From contig NC_090765.1 in assembly GCF_036898095.1 (NCBI RefSeq), positions 25,728,211 to 25,792,210 of the forward strand: a DNA stretch of 64,000 nucleotides, given 5' to 3'. A model generated the notes under the pieces. The model was not told the DNA's origin, ran no database searches, and saw nothing but the letters and a program-made list of their open reading frames with translations. Positions 44,501 to 55,599 of this stretch are shown here, in pieces. This stretch comes from Palaemon carinicauda. Its lineage: Eukaryota; Arthropoda; Malacostraca; Decapoda; Palaemonidae. The position numbers and the translations under genes were made by a program. Every line of letters starts with the position of its first letter. Position 1 is the first letter of the stretch.

Positions 44501-47500
44501 ACAAGCGGGGGGAGTGCCTATCCTAGCATTTACGGCTGTGGCCGCTCCCTCTAGGATGTATTCCTCCCCTGGAGGACTTTGTGCCTTTCCTGTCATTGGT
44601 TGGAAAGGGACACCACTGGCTTCTTGCTCGTCGGGGTCTTGGCTGGGTTGGACTGCTGTGGAAATGGTGGTTTGTAGGGCCTGGATGTCAAATCTCTATG
44701 GAGCAGGGATTCCTAGTGAGACTTCCTCCATCTCTCAGAAGCATGTTCCACGTCCTTAGGCCCAAATAGAGAGGATCCCGCTAGAGAGGAGTTCCTGAGC
44801 CTAGCAATCTCAGCATTCGAGACCTGCTGATGGAATCTCTCGGACACTGCATCACGTTGTTTCAAGATGGAGTTTGCCCACTAGTTCGAGATTTGGTACG
44901 CAAGAAACTCGATGGTGTGAGTGCCTGAGAGGAGGAAGGGTTCCATGGCTTTCCTGGTATTTTGGAAAAATCCTCGATCCGTACAAGGATTCCCAGGGTG
45001 CCCATCCTAAGATCAAGCCATGAAGTAGCCTGCACGGCATACTTCGTGACTTTCTCCTGATTGAGGATATCTGCTGCCGAGAAAGAGACCCGACGGTTAG
45101 AGAACCTTTCTAGAGAGACTTCCTTGGTTAGCTCTTACAGAGAATGGTGGAGTGGAAGCTTTGTCGGACGCGAGGAGGTGGGATGAGCTTGGCAGAAGAG
45201 CCAGACCAATGAGAGAATGAGAAGACAGAGAGCTGTTGGGCGATCTAAACCTGGGTATTCTTCAGCCATTGGGACCAGGGCAAGGCTGCACTGGCCTTTG
45301 AAGGTGTCTGGGTGCCAAAGACACAATATAGGACTGTATTTTTGCCCTCTCGTGGGGGTATCTCTGGGTCGGCAAACCCATTGACTATCCTGATAAGAGT
45401 TAGCATTTGCCAGAAGGCATGTTCTGACTCTTTCTGCTCCCCCTCTGAAGTGGGACTGGCAGCAGAGTCTCCTTCCTCCATCCTGAGAGCTCATCTCGGG
45501 GTAAGTCATGAACATCCCTAGAGTGGCTGACGGATCTTGTAGGTCTGGAAGTCCTCATAAATAATTTTGAAACTATTGGAGTTCTTCGATTCCTTATGGG
45601 GAAGGAGGTAGAACTCTAACATCGACAGATGGTTAGCATTATCTTTCCTGGTTACTACCAGATGTGGAGAGCTCTCCACACAAGGGGAGTCTTCCTCCGA
45701 AGGTGGAAGGGAGGACATCCACCCTTCGCGAGGCTCCCTCGGCAGAGATGAGGCGGGAGAGTGTCTGGGAGGAGAGCCAGGAAGGATCGGCCTCGAAGGC
45801 CTCACAGGGGTCAGCTTCACTCTAGGAGATGTTATAGCATCAGAGACTCTTCCTTTCCTCTTCAGGGGTGAAGCAGCCGAGGTTCTTTGCCGGGACACTG
45901 CTGGTTCTGACGAATGTTGGGGATCTGCAAAAGCATCTGAGGAGCGTGAAGAAAAAGCAGGCCCAAAGGCTTCCGCAACTGCTCTGACCATAGCACTGAA
46001 CCTGGGCTGCTTGCTGATGCTGGCACTGTCAGAGAGATCCCCTGAAGGGAAGGAGACCAAAGATGCCCTTTGAGGAGTCTCATCCGGCGGATGAAACTGT
46101 GGGTTCGCCTTTGAAGTCAGAATCTTCAAGATCTTGAACTCCCCTGTGTTGCTCTTTCCCTCTTTCCACGGCAGTAGCGCTGTAATGCGTTATCGAGGAG
46201 GGGAATGGGGCGACGGAGACCTGTTGGAAGACCTACCTTTCTGTTCCTTCCTTTCCTTTTGATGGCGCGACTTCCTAAAATTCGGAGAGTCTTGTTCTGC
46301 TTGGTGAGAAACATGCTTGCACGATGGTGAGCAATGGAGAGCTGATGAGCGCTGGTGCGCAGGAGATTGCTGGGGTGTTGGCGAGCGTTGATATGCCGGG
46401 GAGCGCTTGCGCGCAGAAGTGCGCTGGGGCACTGGCGAACCGGAGAAAGCCGACGTGCAGGAGAATGCTGTCGAGCTGGAAAGCACTGGCAAGCTGGAGA
46501 ATGCTGACGCAGGAGAGCGCTAGCGCTGGTACCCAGGAGAGAGCTGGCGAGCTGGAGAGCGCTGGTGAGCAGGAGCGCGCTAGCGAGCATTGGTGTGGTG
46601 GCGAGCGCTGGCAAACGCTGAGGTGTTGAAGACTGCTGACGTGCAGGAGAGCACTGACGAACTGGAGAGCGCTGACACGCTGGAGAGTGAGGGCGCGCTG
46701 GTGCGCTGATGAGCGCTGGGGAGGTAGTGAACACTTGCACGCAGGTGGAAATCTAGCAGGAACCTGGTGCATTAGCGAATGACACGATGGCTGAGGAAGC
46801 GTCAGTGAGAGCGCACGAGGATGGCACATAGCTGGATGACGCGCAGGCGAGTGACGTGTGGTGATATGGCGAGCAGGCAGGCGCAGAATTAGAGGTGTTA
46901 GGAACGGAGACGGCAAGTCAGGAGAAGCAGATCAGTGCATCGGAAGAGCTGGAACAAGGATGTGCCCTCTGGAAGGGCGAGCATCCACCCTAGGGGATCG
47001 TGCGCAATCCACAGGAGAGTCCAAGGCCAAAGTTCGAGGATTAGCGGTAGCGTCATCAAAAGAAGGTCCAAGAGCAGGCAAAGGTCTAGGGCTAGAAGAC
47101 AATGGATGGGAAGATTCCTCTAGGGAGGAAGGCTGCGTAGATGAAGCTGAAGAGCCAAAGAGGCGCCTTTTCACTGACGGAGAGGGCACACACATAAGGC
47201 GAAGAGGAGGGCGAGCCCTACGGGAATGACGACGCCCTCTGGGGGCCGGTGGATCAGCAAGCTGACCTTTAGCAGCAGCAGTCCTCCAAGGGGGAGAATC
47301 AATCACAGGAGAGACTCTCGAAGGACTTTGCTTCTCCCCCGAAGGATGTTCGGAAGGGGGGGGGGGTCACAGTTTACAGCAATGGTGGAAGAGTCCGAAG
47401 GGGCAGAAGTGTCGGCAGGATGGGTAGCAGACGATGCCTCTGACAACTTCGTCAACCCAAGCAAGAGGAACCACTTCCAAAGTTGACGAGGGCTGCACAA

Positions 47501-48005
47501 TAGCAAAACGGAGAAGTTGCAGCAAGGCATCCTTGGAGGGCGGACCCGGTAACCCCACGGAGACAACACCTGTACAAAGGGAGAAAGAGTCAAGGAATCT
47601 TCCGGGGGAAGAGGCGGAGAAGCTTCGCTAGGTGAGGCGACACTGTCTCTCGAGGACTGGGGTTGACCAGGAGTTAAAGGGCCTGCGCTACTACTCAACG
47701 GTCTCTTGGAAGAGACCAAACGAGCAAGAGCTTTGGAGGAAGGTCGGGAAGCATCAGCCTTAGGTCTTATTTATTTTTTTGAAGAAACCTTCGAAGGAGA
47801 AGAATCTCACTTAGTCTTTTTCTTCTGCCAGCACCCATACCTTTCCCACTGAGAGGCAGACCACCCCCAACACTCACTACACTTATTACCACTATCACAC
47901 CGTTGACCTCTGCAGAAGGGAAAACGGGCGTGGGATCGGTGTCCAAAGCAGACATGAAGGTACTACAGGGTCGGCCTTCAAGTCCAGGGTAGGTACGCAT
48001 GTTCG
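44500..48005 (-). pseudogene. B5 ORF1 (gag-like) with SPARQ repeats and Cys-rich N-terminus
   Basis: N-terminus at 48000: MRTYPGLEGRPCSTFMSALD. One frame over follows the Cys motif C-x4-C-x5-C-x2-C (CRGQRC, then CSEC) and WGWSASQWERYGCWQKKK (about 47930-47815). The middle is Ser/Pro-rich (47719-46930). A repeat domain at 46740-46310 reads SPARQ-like units such as QHSPARRLSPVRQCPSA in one frame. The C-terminal blocks at 46129-45245 and 45040-44400 are degraded. ORF1 is split over at least six frames. Confidence 0.75.
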
Positions 48006-48295
48006 GCAGAAGTCATCACAAACACACTGAGAAGAAAAAGCATTATTGGCAGTCCAAAAATTAGTGAGGATGGAGAGTGGCATCGACCGTTCACCATCCA
48101 AGCCAAAAGCTAAAAAGTGAGCTTAATCATATGTGTGTGAGTGGGAGAGGTAGTGAACTAACCCCTCCCTCCCCCCGCTAAATAGCAGGTTGGGTAGTTA
48201 ACCCTCGTTAAATCTTAATGCCTTGTCCTTTCAGCTTCGCCGAAAGTAATACCCCCTAATAAATAGCGCAGGTTTGTATTTCAGTCATAAAACAA
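48006..48295. repeat. B5 right terminal region
   Basis: Leader and right terminal repeat. GGTTGGGTAGTTAACCCTCG, TTAATGCCTTGTCC and TTTCAGCTTCGCCGAAAGTA are complementary to the B2 left terminal repeat, ending in GGTTTGTATTTCAG then AACAAA. Confidence 0.8.
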
Positions 48296-48851
48296 ACACT
48301 GAATTCATTCAAGGGCACATCAAGGTCTTCAGCTTCAGGTATATCAATAAAATTATTCCCTTCATATCTCCTATTCCTGACCTCACTAGTGTTCCATCAA
48401 ACATTGCCTTTCTTTATCCTCTGTTGTTATAACAGATCCATCCCTCTTTTTGATGGGTATGTGCTTCTTTGATCCCGTAAAGATTTCATCAATTATTCTA
48501 TGAGCAATTCTTACACCATAGCCACTCCCTGAATTCATAGCTTTGTCAGCCTCATTTGCTTTCCTGTGTAAATACTATCTCCACTCATTCCTGGGTTTTC
48601 TTTAGACTTCATTAGCAATACTGTACTGGAATACTTAGCATGCTCTACCTTGTAATTTTCATTACTTGAAAAATGTCAATGATCAATTTCTGTCTTTGTC
48701 TCATTTTTATGGTATCTGTACTATGCTAATACTATTACTTTTTTATTTCTTAGATTATAAAATTTAAAAAGAAAAAAATTAAATCATTGGATATCTGATG
48801 AATCAATATCCAACAATGAGTAAATCATCATTAAGAATTAGTGATAAAATT
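48296..48851. other. Intron sequence, nothing recognised
   Basis: AT-rich host intron between B5 and A2 within the 20.4-kb CWF19L1 intron. Confidence 0.6.
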
Positions 48852-49086
48852 ATATTTTAATTATAAAATAAATTTTTGAATATACTTACCCGGTGAATAT
48901 ATAATAGCTGCTACTCAGCGGCTCGACAGAAAACACACTCAAAAACTCGCGAGCGATCGCTATGAAGGTTGCGGGTGTGCCCACCAGCGCCACTATCGGC
49001 CAGATACCACTCTTGCATGTAAACAAACCCTTCAATTCTTTTCGTCCCGCTGCGTCTCTATTGGGGAGGAAGGGAGGGCCTTTAAT

Positions 49087-49182
49087 TTATATATTCACCG
49101 GGTAAGTATATTCAAAAATTTATTTTATAATTAAAATATCATTTTTAAATATTTAACTTAGCCGGTGAATATATAATAGCTG
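49087..49182. repeat. A2 internal complementary region
   Basis: Left half complementary to 48852-48905 and right half complementary to about 58110-58152, meeting at AATTAAAATATCATTTTT. Confidence 0.9.
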
Positions 49183-49219
49183 ATTCACACCCAAGGCGGT
49201 GGGTAAAGACCAGAGTTAA

Positions 49220-49784
49220 GGGGACCGTCCGCGGTGGTATTTTGGCATACCAACTTGAAAAATTCAAAAATCGTTTTATTGTCTCTCTGTATAGAGAAAC
49301 ATATCGTACATGCTCTCCAGAAGTTTCAACCCATTATTTTTTACAAATAACGAAGATATAGAGGTTTTTAAATGATGACGTCATCCTTACTGTGTCGTCT
49401 GCATGACTTAGTTTGACAAAATCGTCTTTGTGTCTAATTTTGCATATATATAGCGATTTTTCACTTATATTTCGATCTATCGTACGTCTGACAGAAATGG
49501 AAGGCATTGGTAGAGTGTAGATGAACGAAGTCTACTACAATAACAGAAGCCAAAGTTGCCAAAGATGTATAGAAGTTATAATGTATGCCTATGTTTACTT
49601 GAAGTTCGTATGTACATTGTGTTTCCACAACGCCTTCGGGAACATTATAGCAAGGCCAATGTTACCTAAGGTTGTAGAAAGGACAAATAGTCAATAATTT
49701 TTCCAAACAATGAAAATAGCGGTCTTTAAATGATGACGTCATCCTTATGGCGTCGTCTGCCTGACTGAGTTAGACAGGTGCGCA

Positions 49785-49857
<73 letters not shown>

Positions 49858-49904
49858 AATTATTTAAAACTCCCATTTATACAAATACTATAATAACAAT
49901 GTTC

Positions 49905-49959
<55 letters not shown>

Positions 49960-50442
49960 GTTTCGAAATCTCGTACCTCTGGCAGAAATGAAAGGCATTG
50001 GTAGAGGGTAGGTGAATGAAAACTACCACCTACGAACACATCACAAAGTTTCCAAAGACATATAGAAATTATAATGCATGTGTTTATTTACTTGAAGTTT
50101 GTATGTTGATTGTGCTTTCACAACGTCCTCTGGAATTTTATAGCAATGCCAATGTTACATAAGGTGATAGAAAGAACAAAAAGTAAGTGGAGAACAAGAA
50201 AACAGAAGCCAAAGATCCCAAAGATGTATAGAAGTTATAATGTATGCGTTTGTTTACTTGAAGTTCTTATGTACATTGTGTTTCCACAACGCCCTCGGGA
50301 ACATTATAGCAAGGCCAATGTTACCTAAGGTTGTAGAAAGAACAAATAGTCAATAATTTTTCCAAACAATGAAAATAGAGGTCTTTAAATGATGACGTCA
50401 TCCTTATGGCGTCGTCTGCCTGACTGAGTTTGACAGATGCGT

Positions 50443-50486
<44 letters not shown>

Positions 50487-50520
50487 ACTTATATACCCCT
50501 GCTATTTATACAAATACTTG

Positions 50521-50575
<55 letters not shown>

Positions 50576-50642
50576 CATCCTTTTATTAGATAATAGAATG
50601 AATCTTTTTTTTCATTTGTTCGTATATCCTTGCAAAAATTCT

Positions 50643-50716
<74 letters not shown>

Positions 50717-50774
50717 TTATTTTATAATAGGATGAATCTCTTTTTCATTTGTATGTATACCCTTGTAAAAAGTA

Positions 50775-50833
<59 letters not shown>

Positions 50834-50895
50834 CATCCTTTTATTAGATAATAGAATGAATCTCTTTTTCATTTGTTCGTATACCCTTGTAAAAT

Positions 50896-50961
<66 letters not shown>

Positions 50962-51004
50962 ATTAAAAACTCCCATTTATACAAATACTATAATAACAAT
51001 GTTC

Positions 51005-51062
<58 letters not shown>

Positions 51063-51086
51063 GAACTGTCATCTATATCAGCCAAA

Positions 51087-51164
<78 letters not shown>

Positions 51165-52127
51165 TCGAAATCTCGTACCTCTGGCAGAAATGAAAGGCAT
51201 TGGTAGAGGGTAGGTGAATGAAAACTACCTGCTACGAAAAAATCACAAAGTTTCCAAAGACATATAGAAATTATAATGCATGTGTTTATTTACTTGAAGT
51301 TCGTATGTTGATTGTGCTTTCACAACGTCCTCTGGAATTTTATAGCAATGCCAATGTTACATAAGGTGATAGAAAGAACAAAAAGTAAGTGGAGAACAAG
51401 AAAAAAGAACCAAGAAAAAGGGAAACATGGATAAGAGTACAAAGCTGAAACCTGCTAACGAAAACACTGGCAACAAATGGAGATCGCTGGCAACTCATAA
51501 CATAGGAATAGTAAACTGAGGGTTCAAATACCTCCTTTAGGGTGCATTTATGTAGGAATGAACAATAAAAGTTATCATAATAATATTATCTTGATTTCTT
51601 TTAGAAAAGAAGCGAAAGCTTGCTGCAAATCTTTGGGAGCTCATTACTCAAAAACATACTTATTCCCACTTAGGTACATTTTTCTCACTTATTTGTTGTT
51701 CGATATTAGAGAAAAAGATATCGTTGAAAAGAAGAATAAAAATTCCACAATTCTGTCAGACAAAATTTTGATTTTCGTTTTACATTTTTTTTCACGATTA
51801 TTTTCCGTCTAGACGAGGAAAAAAAAATAAAAATTCTTTAAAAAAAAAACAGAAAGGAAAATCAAAATTCTGTCTGACAGAATTGTTCGGTTGTTAGAGT
51901 AGTTTTTGTGGTATAAGTTTCAATATAATTGGTATTATAGTAGTGGGGAAAAATGTACCTAAATATTTTTTTTAAATCATGATTTTTGCTCATAAATCCA
52001 AAAGTTTTTGATCAAATGACTTGAAATTTTTATATGATGAAGGTATTATATGTGTCTAAAACATATATAGAAATTGTGTAATTTGGATCATTAGGAAAAA
52101 AAATGGCGGACATGGCGGACGGTCCCC
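49220..52127. mobile_element. TTAA-flanked element with (CT)n arrays, nested in A2
   Basis: Flanked by TTAA on both sides (49216-49219 and 52128-52131), with perfect 13-bp inverted ends GGGGACCGTCCGC. TTAA target duplication is typical of piggyBac-type elements, but these termini do not match the usual piggyBac end sequence that I know, so the superfamily is left open. There is no transposase. The interior contains at least nine (CT)n arrays between 49788 and 51160 and repeated blocks (CAGAAATGAAAGGCATTGG near 49983 and 51183; TAGAAGTTATAATGTATGC near 49570 and 50230). Because it interrupts A2 between ICR and recombinase, it is younger than A2. Confidence 0.82.
49788..51160. repeat. Cluster of long (CT)n arrays with ~125-bp spacer repeats
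   Basis: Arrays at about 49788-49856, 49906-49957, 50445-50485, 50524-50572, 50646-50713, 50778-50830, 50900-50957, 51006-51057 and 51089-51160. Spacers recur: the ATCCTTTTATTAGATAATAG-type spacer occurs at 50576 and 50834, with a variant near 50715. The unit is therefore a tandem repeat whose microsatellite part has expanded. The long Arg-Glu and Leu-Ser frames here are artefacts of the repeats. Confidence 0.92.
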
Positions 52128-52559
52128 TTAATTAAGTTTACAGCGTATAAGCTAAGAGTTTTTGACAGTTATCAATATAACAAAATCAAAATATATAGGT
52201 ACCTGGTAAGGAAGTTGACTTAGACGATTACTCTGCCTTATAAGTCTGTCTTCCTCACGAAGCCCAGCGATCCTCTTAGGATGCTGAAAGACTCCCAGGA
52301 GCTGAAGTATCAAGGGCTGCAACCCATACAACAGGACCTCATCAAACCCTAATCTGGGCGCTCTCAAGAAATGACTTTGACCACCCGCCAAATCAACAAG
52401 GATGCGAAAGGCTTCTTAGCCTTCCGTACATCCCAAAAAACACTATTAAAAAACATTTAAAGAGACAGATTAAAAAGGATATTGGAATTAGGGTAATGTA
52501 GTTGTAGAACCCTCACCCACTACTGCACTCGCTGCAACGAATGGACCCAGTGTGTAGCA

Positions 52560-53575
52560 GTCCTCGTAAAGAGTCTGGACATCTTTTAAGTAAAATGACG
52601 CGAACACTGACTTGCTTCTCCAAAAAGTCGCGTCCATAATACTTTGCAGAGATTTATATTACTTGAAGGCCACGGAGGTTGCTATAGATCTAACTCCGTG
52701 CGTCTTAACCTTAAGCAAACATCGGTCTTTCTCATTCAAGTGAGAATGAGCTTCACATATTAAAAAATCTGATAAAATATGACAAAGCATTCTTTGACAA
52801 AGGCAATGATGGTTTCTTAACTGAGCACCATAATGCCTCAGATTTACCTCGTAATGACTTAGTACGAGCTAAATAGAACTTAAGAGCTCTAACAGGACAT
52901 AATACTCTTTCCAGTTCGTTGCCTACTATCTCTGATAAGCAAGGAATATCAAAAGATTTAGGCCAAGGACGAGAAGGCAGTACATTTTTGGCCAGGAAAC
53001 CAAGTTGAAGTGAACAAGTGGCTTTTTTCTGTAGAAAATCCGATGTTCTTACTGAAGGCATGAAGTTCACTGACCCTTTTAGCTGAAGCCAAGCACACTA
53101 GGAAAAGTGTCTTGAGGGTGAGATCCTTCAGGGAGGCTGAATGTAATGGCTCAAACCTGTCTGACATGAGGAACCTTAGGACCACGTCTAAGTTCCATCC
53201 AGGAGTTGCCAAACGACGTTCCTTAGAGGTCTCGAAAGACTTAAGGAGATCTTGGAGACCTTTATTGTTGGAAAGATCTAAGCCTCTATGTCGAAAGACC
53301 GAAGCCAACATGCTCCTGTAGCCCTTAATCGTGGGAGCTGAAAGGGAGCGAACCTTTCTCAGATGTAAAAGAAAATCTGCGATTTGGGCTACAGAGGTAC
53401 TGGACGAGGACACAGATGCTGACTTGCACCAGTCTCGAAAGACTTCCCACTTCGACTGGTATACTCTAATGGTAGAAGCTCTCCTAGCTCTTGCAATCGC
53501 ACTGGCTGCCTCCTTCGAAAAGCCTCTAGCTCTTGAGAGTCTTTCGATAGTCTGAAGGAAGTCAGACGAAGAGCG
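52560..53575 (-). pseudogene. A2 tyrosine recombinase, frameshifted
   Basis: The frame 54067-52958 holds the N-terminal two thirds: TIRVYQSKWEVFRDWCKSAS, TIKGYRSMLASVFRHRGLDL and the arginine box LASAKRVSELHAFSKNIGF. The frame 53070-52753 continues with ERVLCPVRALKFYLARTKSL and LSKNALSYFIR. Beyond that the H-x-x-R box THGVRSIATSVAF (about 52670) and the tyrosine box FASFYLKDVQ (about 52585) sit in other frames. All four catalytic residues can still be read, but at least two frameshifts separate them. Confidence 0.9.
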
Positions 53576-54470
53576 GGGAGGCTTAGATGGACATTCTTTA
53601 CGTGGGGCTGACGTAACAGATCTACCCTTAGCGGAAGACTTCTTGGAAAGTCTACCAGCCATTGAAGTACCTCGGTGCACCACTCTCTCGCGGGCCAGAG
53701 GGTAGCAACCAACGTCAACCTTGTCCCTTCGTGAGAGGCGAACTTCTGCAGTACCTTGTTGACTATCTTGAATGGTGGGAATGCATATAAGTCCAGAAGA
53801 GACCAATCCAGTAGAAATGCGTCTATGTAGATTGCTTCTGTATCTAGGACTGGAGAGCAATAGATTGGTAACCTTTTGGTCAACGAGGAGGCAAAGAGGT
53901 CTATGGTGGGTTGACCCCAAGTAGCCCAAAGACTCTTGCCCACGTCCTTGTGGAGGGTCCATTCCGTGGGTATCACCTGACCCCTCCGACTGAGACAGTC
54001 TGCCAAGACGTTCAAGTCCCCCTGGATGAATCTCGTCAATAGGGAGATGCCTCAAATTCTTGACCATAAGAGAAGGTCCCTTGCGATCTCGAGCAGCGTG
54101 AAGGAGTGTGTGCCTCCTTGCTTGGAGATGTACGCCAAAGCTGTGGTGTTGTCTGAGTTGACCTCTACCACTTAGTTTCGAAGAAGCTTTCGAATATCAT
54201 CAAGGCCAAGTGGACTGCTAATAGCTCCTTGCCGTTGATGTGCATGCTCTTCTGACTTGAGGTCCACAGACCCGAGCATTCCTGACCGTCCAGGGTCGCA
54301 CCCCAACCCAAATCCGACGCCTCTGAGAACAACGCGTGGTTTGGGTTCTTGACTGCTAGGGATAGTCCCTCTCTCAGACTGATATTGCTATCCCACCATT
54401 TCAGGCATGCCTTCACCGGTTCGGAGACTGGGAATGATACCGTCTCTAACGTCTTGTCCTAGTTCTAGTG
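53575..54470 (-). pseudogene. A2 RNase H and connector
   Basis: The frame 54416-54165 carries ALFSEASDLGWGATLDGQE (first acidic residue changed to Glu, SEAS instead of SDAS) and HINGKELLAVHLAL. The SDNTTALAYISKQGG block lies across a stop near 54160. The frame 54039-53389 carries DLNVLADCLSRRGQ and the connector (WATWGQPTIDLFASSLTK, DAFLLDWSLLDLYAFPPF, LWPAREWCTEVLQWL). The recombinase frame overlaps its 3' part, as is common in DIRS. Confidence 0.87.
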
Positions 54471-54622
54471 AGAGGCTAGATGGAACCGGAGAGGCAGAAG
54501 GTGTAGTCTCCCTAGCGAAACAAACTGCTCCAGGGATGAGAGAGTCCCTACGAGACTGTTCCAACTCCTGACTGAACAAAGTTATCTTTTCAGCATTAGT
54601 TGGACTTCGAGCAGGGCTTGTT

Positions 54623-55360
54623 CTAATCGGTGGCAGACGGAAAAGCCCGAAAAAAACTGGACTGCGAATCTCCACCCTCAAATATAGAATAATCTGGGAT
54701 GGGATCAGTAGGGACTTTTAGGTTGACCAAAAGTCCCAACTCCCTGGCCAGACTCAACGTCCAATGCAGATCCTGCAGACAGCGAAGACTGGACGATGCT
54801 CTGAGAAGCCAGTCGTCCAAGTACAGGGAGGCTCGGATCTCGATAGATGGAGGGATTTTGCCACATTCCTCATGAGCCTTGTAAACACGAGAGGAGCAGG
54901 ACTGAGGCCAAAGCACAGGGCTCGAAACTGGTACCCCACATTCCTGTAAACAAACCTCAGAAACGATTGGGAATCCGGGTGTATAGGAATGTGGAAGTAT
55001 GCCTTCCATAGACTTCATCGTGAAGTTTGTCTTGACAATGAACACATCGAGCGCACTTGCCTCTTACGTACTCCTGCAGTGAACATGGCTGCCAGATCAT
55101 GGAGCCATCCCTGAGGAACTTGTTCCTGCAGAGAACGTGGCTGTCAGATCATTGGAGCCATCCCTGAAAGCCTTGTTTATGCATGACATAATTGTAAGCA
55201 AAACTTCAAACGCTCGAAAAAAGACTCCTAACAGGAGATGGTCTAGCTCTGAAGTCGACCATAAAATCTTGGAGCGTGTCATGGCCAGGCGCCAGGGAGA
55301 GTCTATGGGTGTCATATCAGACTCTCGCTCTATAAGCCAGCTTAAAAGTAGGGAAAGCAA
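54623..55360 (-). pseudogene. A2 reverse transcriptase, frameshifted
   Basis: The palm is split. AYFHIPIHPDSQSFLRFVYR can be read near 55000, YQFRALCFGLSPAPLVFTRL in the frame 54939-54754, and LYLDDWLLRASSSLRCL in the frame 55045-54623, followed by LARELGLLVNLKVP. The catalytic YLDD is intact; the motif-A aspartate is not readable in frame. Upstream (55046-55360) is an RT N-terminal extension containing a short duplication (CAGATCAT.GAGCCATCCCTGA at about 55095 and 55155). Confidence 0.87.
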
Positions 55361-55599
55361 AGGCTGTCTCCCCCAAACTCCTCCTGGTGATAAACCAGTC
55401 GCTTAGCAAACGTAAAGCTCTCTGAGAAGAGCGAGAGAGCACTAGCTTAAAAAACAACGGCTTCGAAGTAGCTAGGCCTAGTGTAAACTCTGACGTTTAG
55501 GCGAATGAGGAGCAGCAGTTACAAAAAGATCCGGACAAAGATCCTTAAAAATCAGTATGATTTATTTAAAGTCCATAGAGGGCTAAGCAGCTTTAGGCT

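Larger units (their letters stand above)
42930..48295 (-). mobile_element. DIRS-type retrotransposon B5 (3'-truncated in recombinase)
   Basis: Begins inside the N-terminal recombinase region (42930-43030, equal to B1 18590-18690). RNase H/connector (43040-43735), RT (43733-44500), ORF1 (44500-48005), leader and the right terminus ending about 48295 (GTCATAAAACAAA) follow. The recombinase core, ICR and left terminus are missing. B4 and B5 together look like one full-length order with a duplicated RNase H-to-ORF1 centre. Confidence 0.83.

Noticed and set aside
50506..50959. Open frames of pure Arg-Glu or Leu-Ser repeats
   Set aside because: They are translations of (CT)n/(GA)n microsatellites, exist in every frame and on both strands, and have no flanking coding sequence.
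49790..51160. Regular repeat-spacer pattern resembling a CRISPR array
   Set aside because: The repeats are microsatellites of variable length, the spacers are themselves repeated, and the DNA is eukaryotic.
51558..51812. 84-codon plus-strand frame in the TTAA element
   Set aside because: AT-rich, not similar to any transposase, and partly made of the internal hairpin arm.
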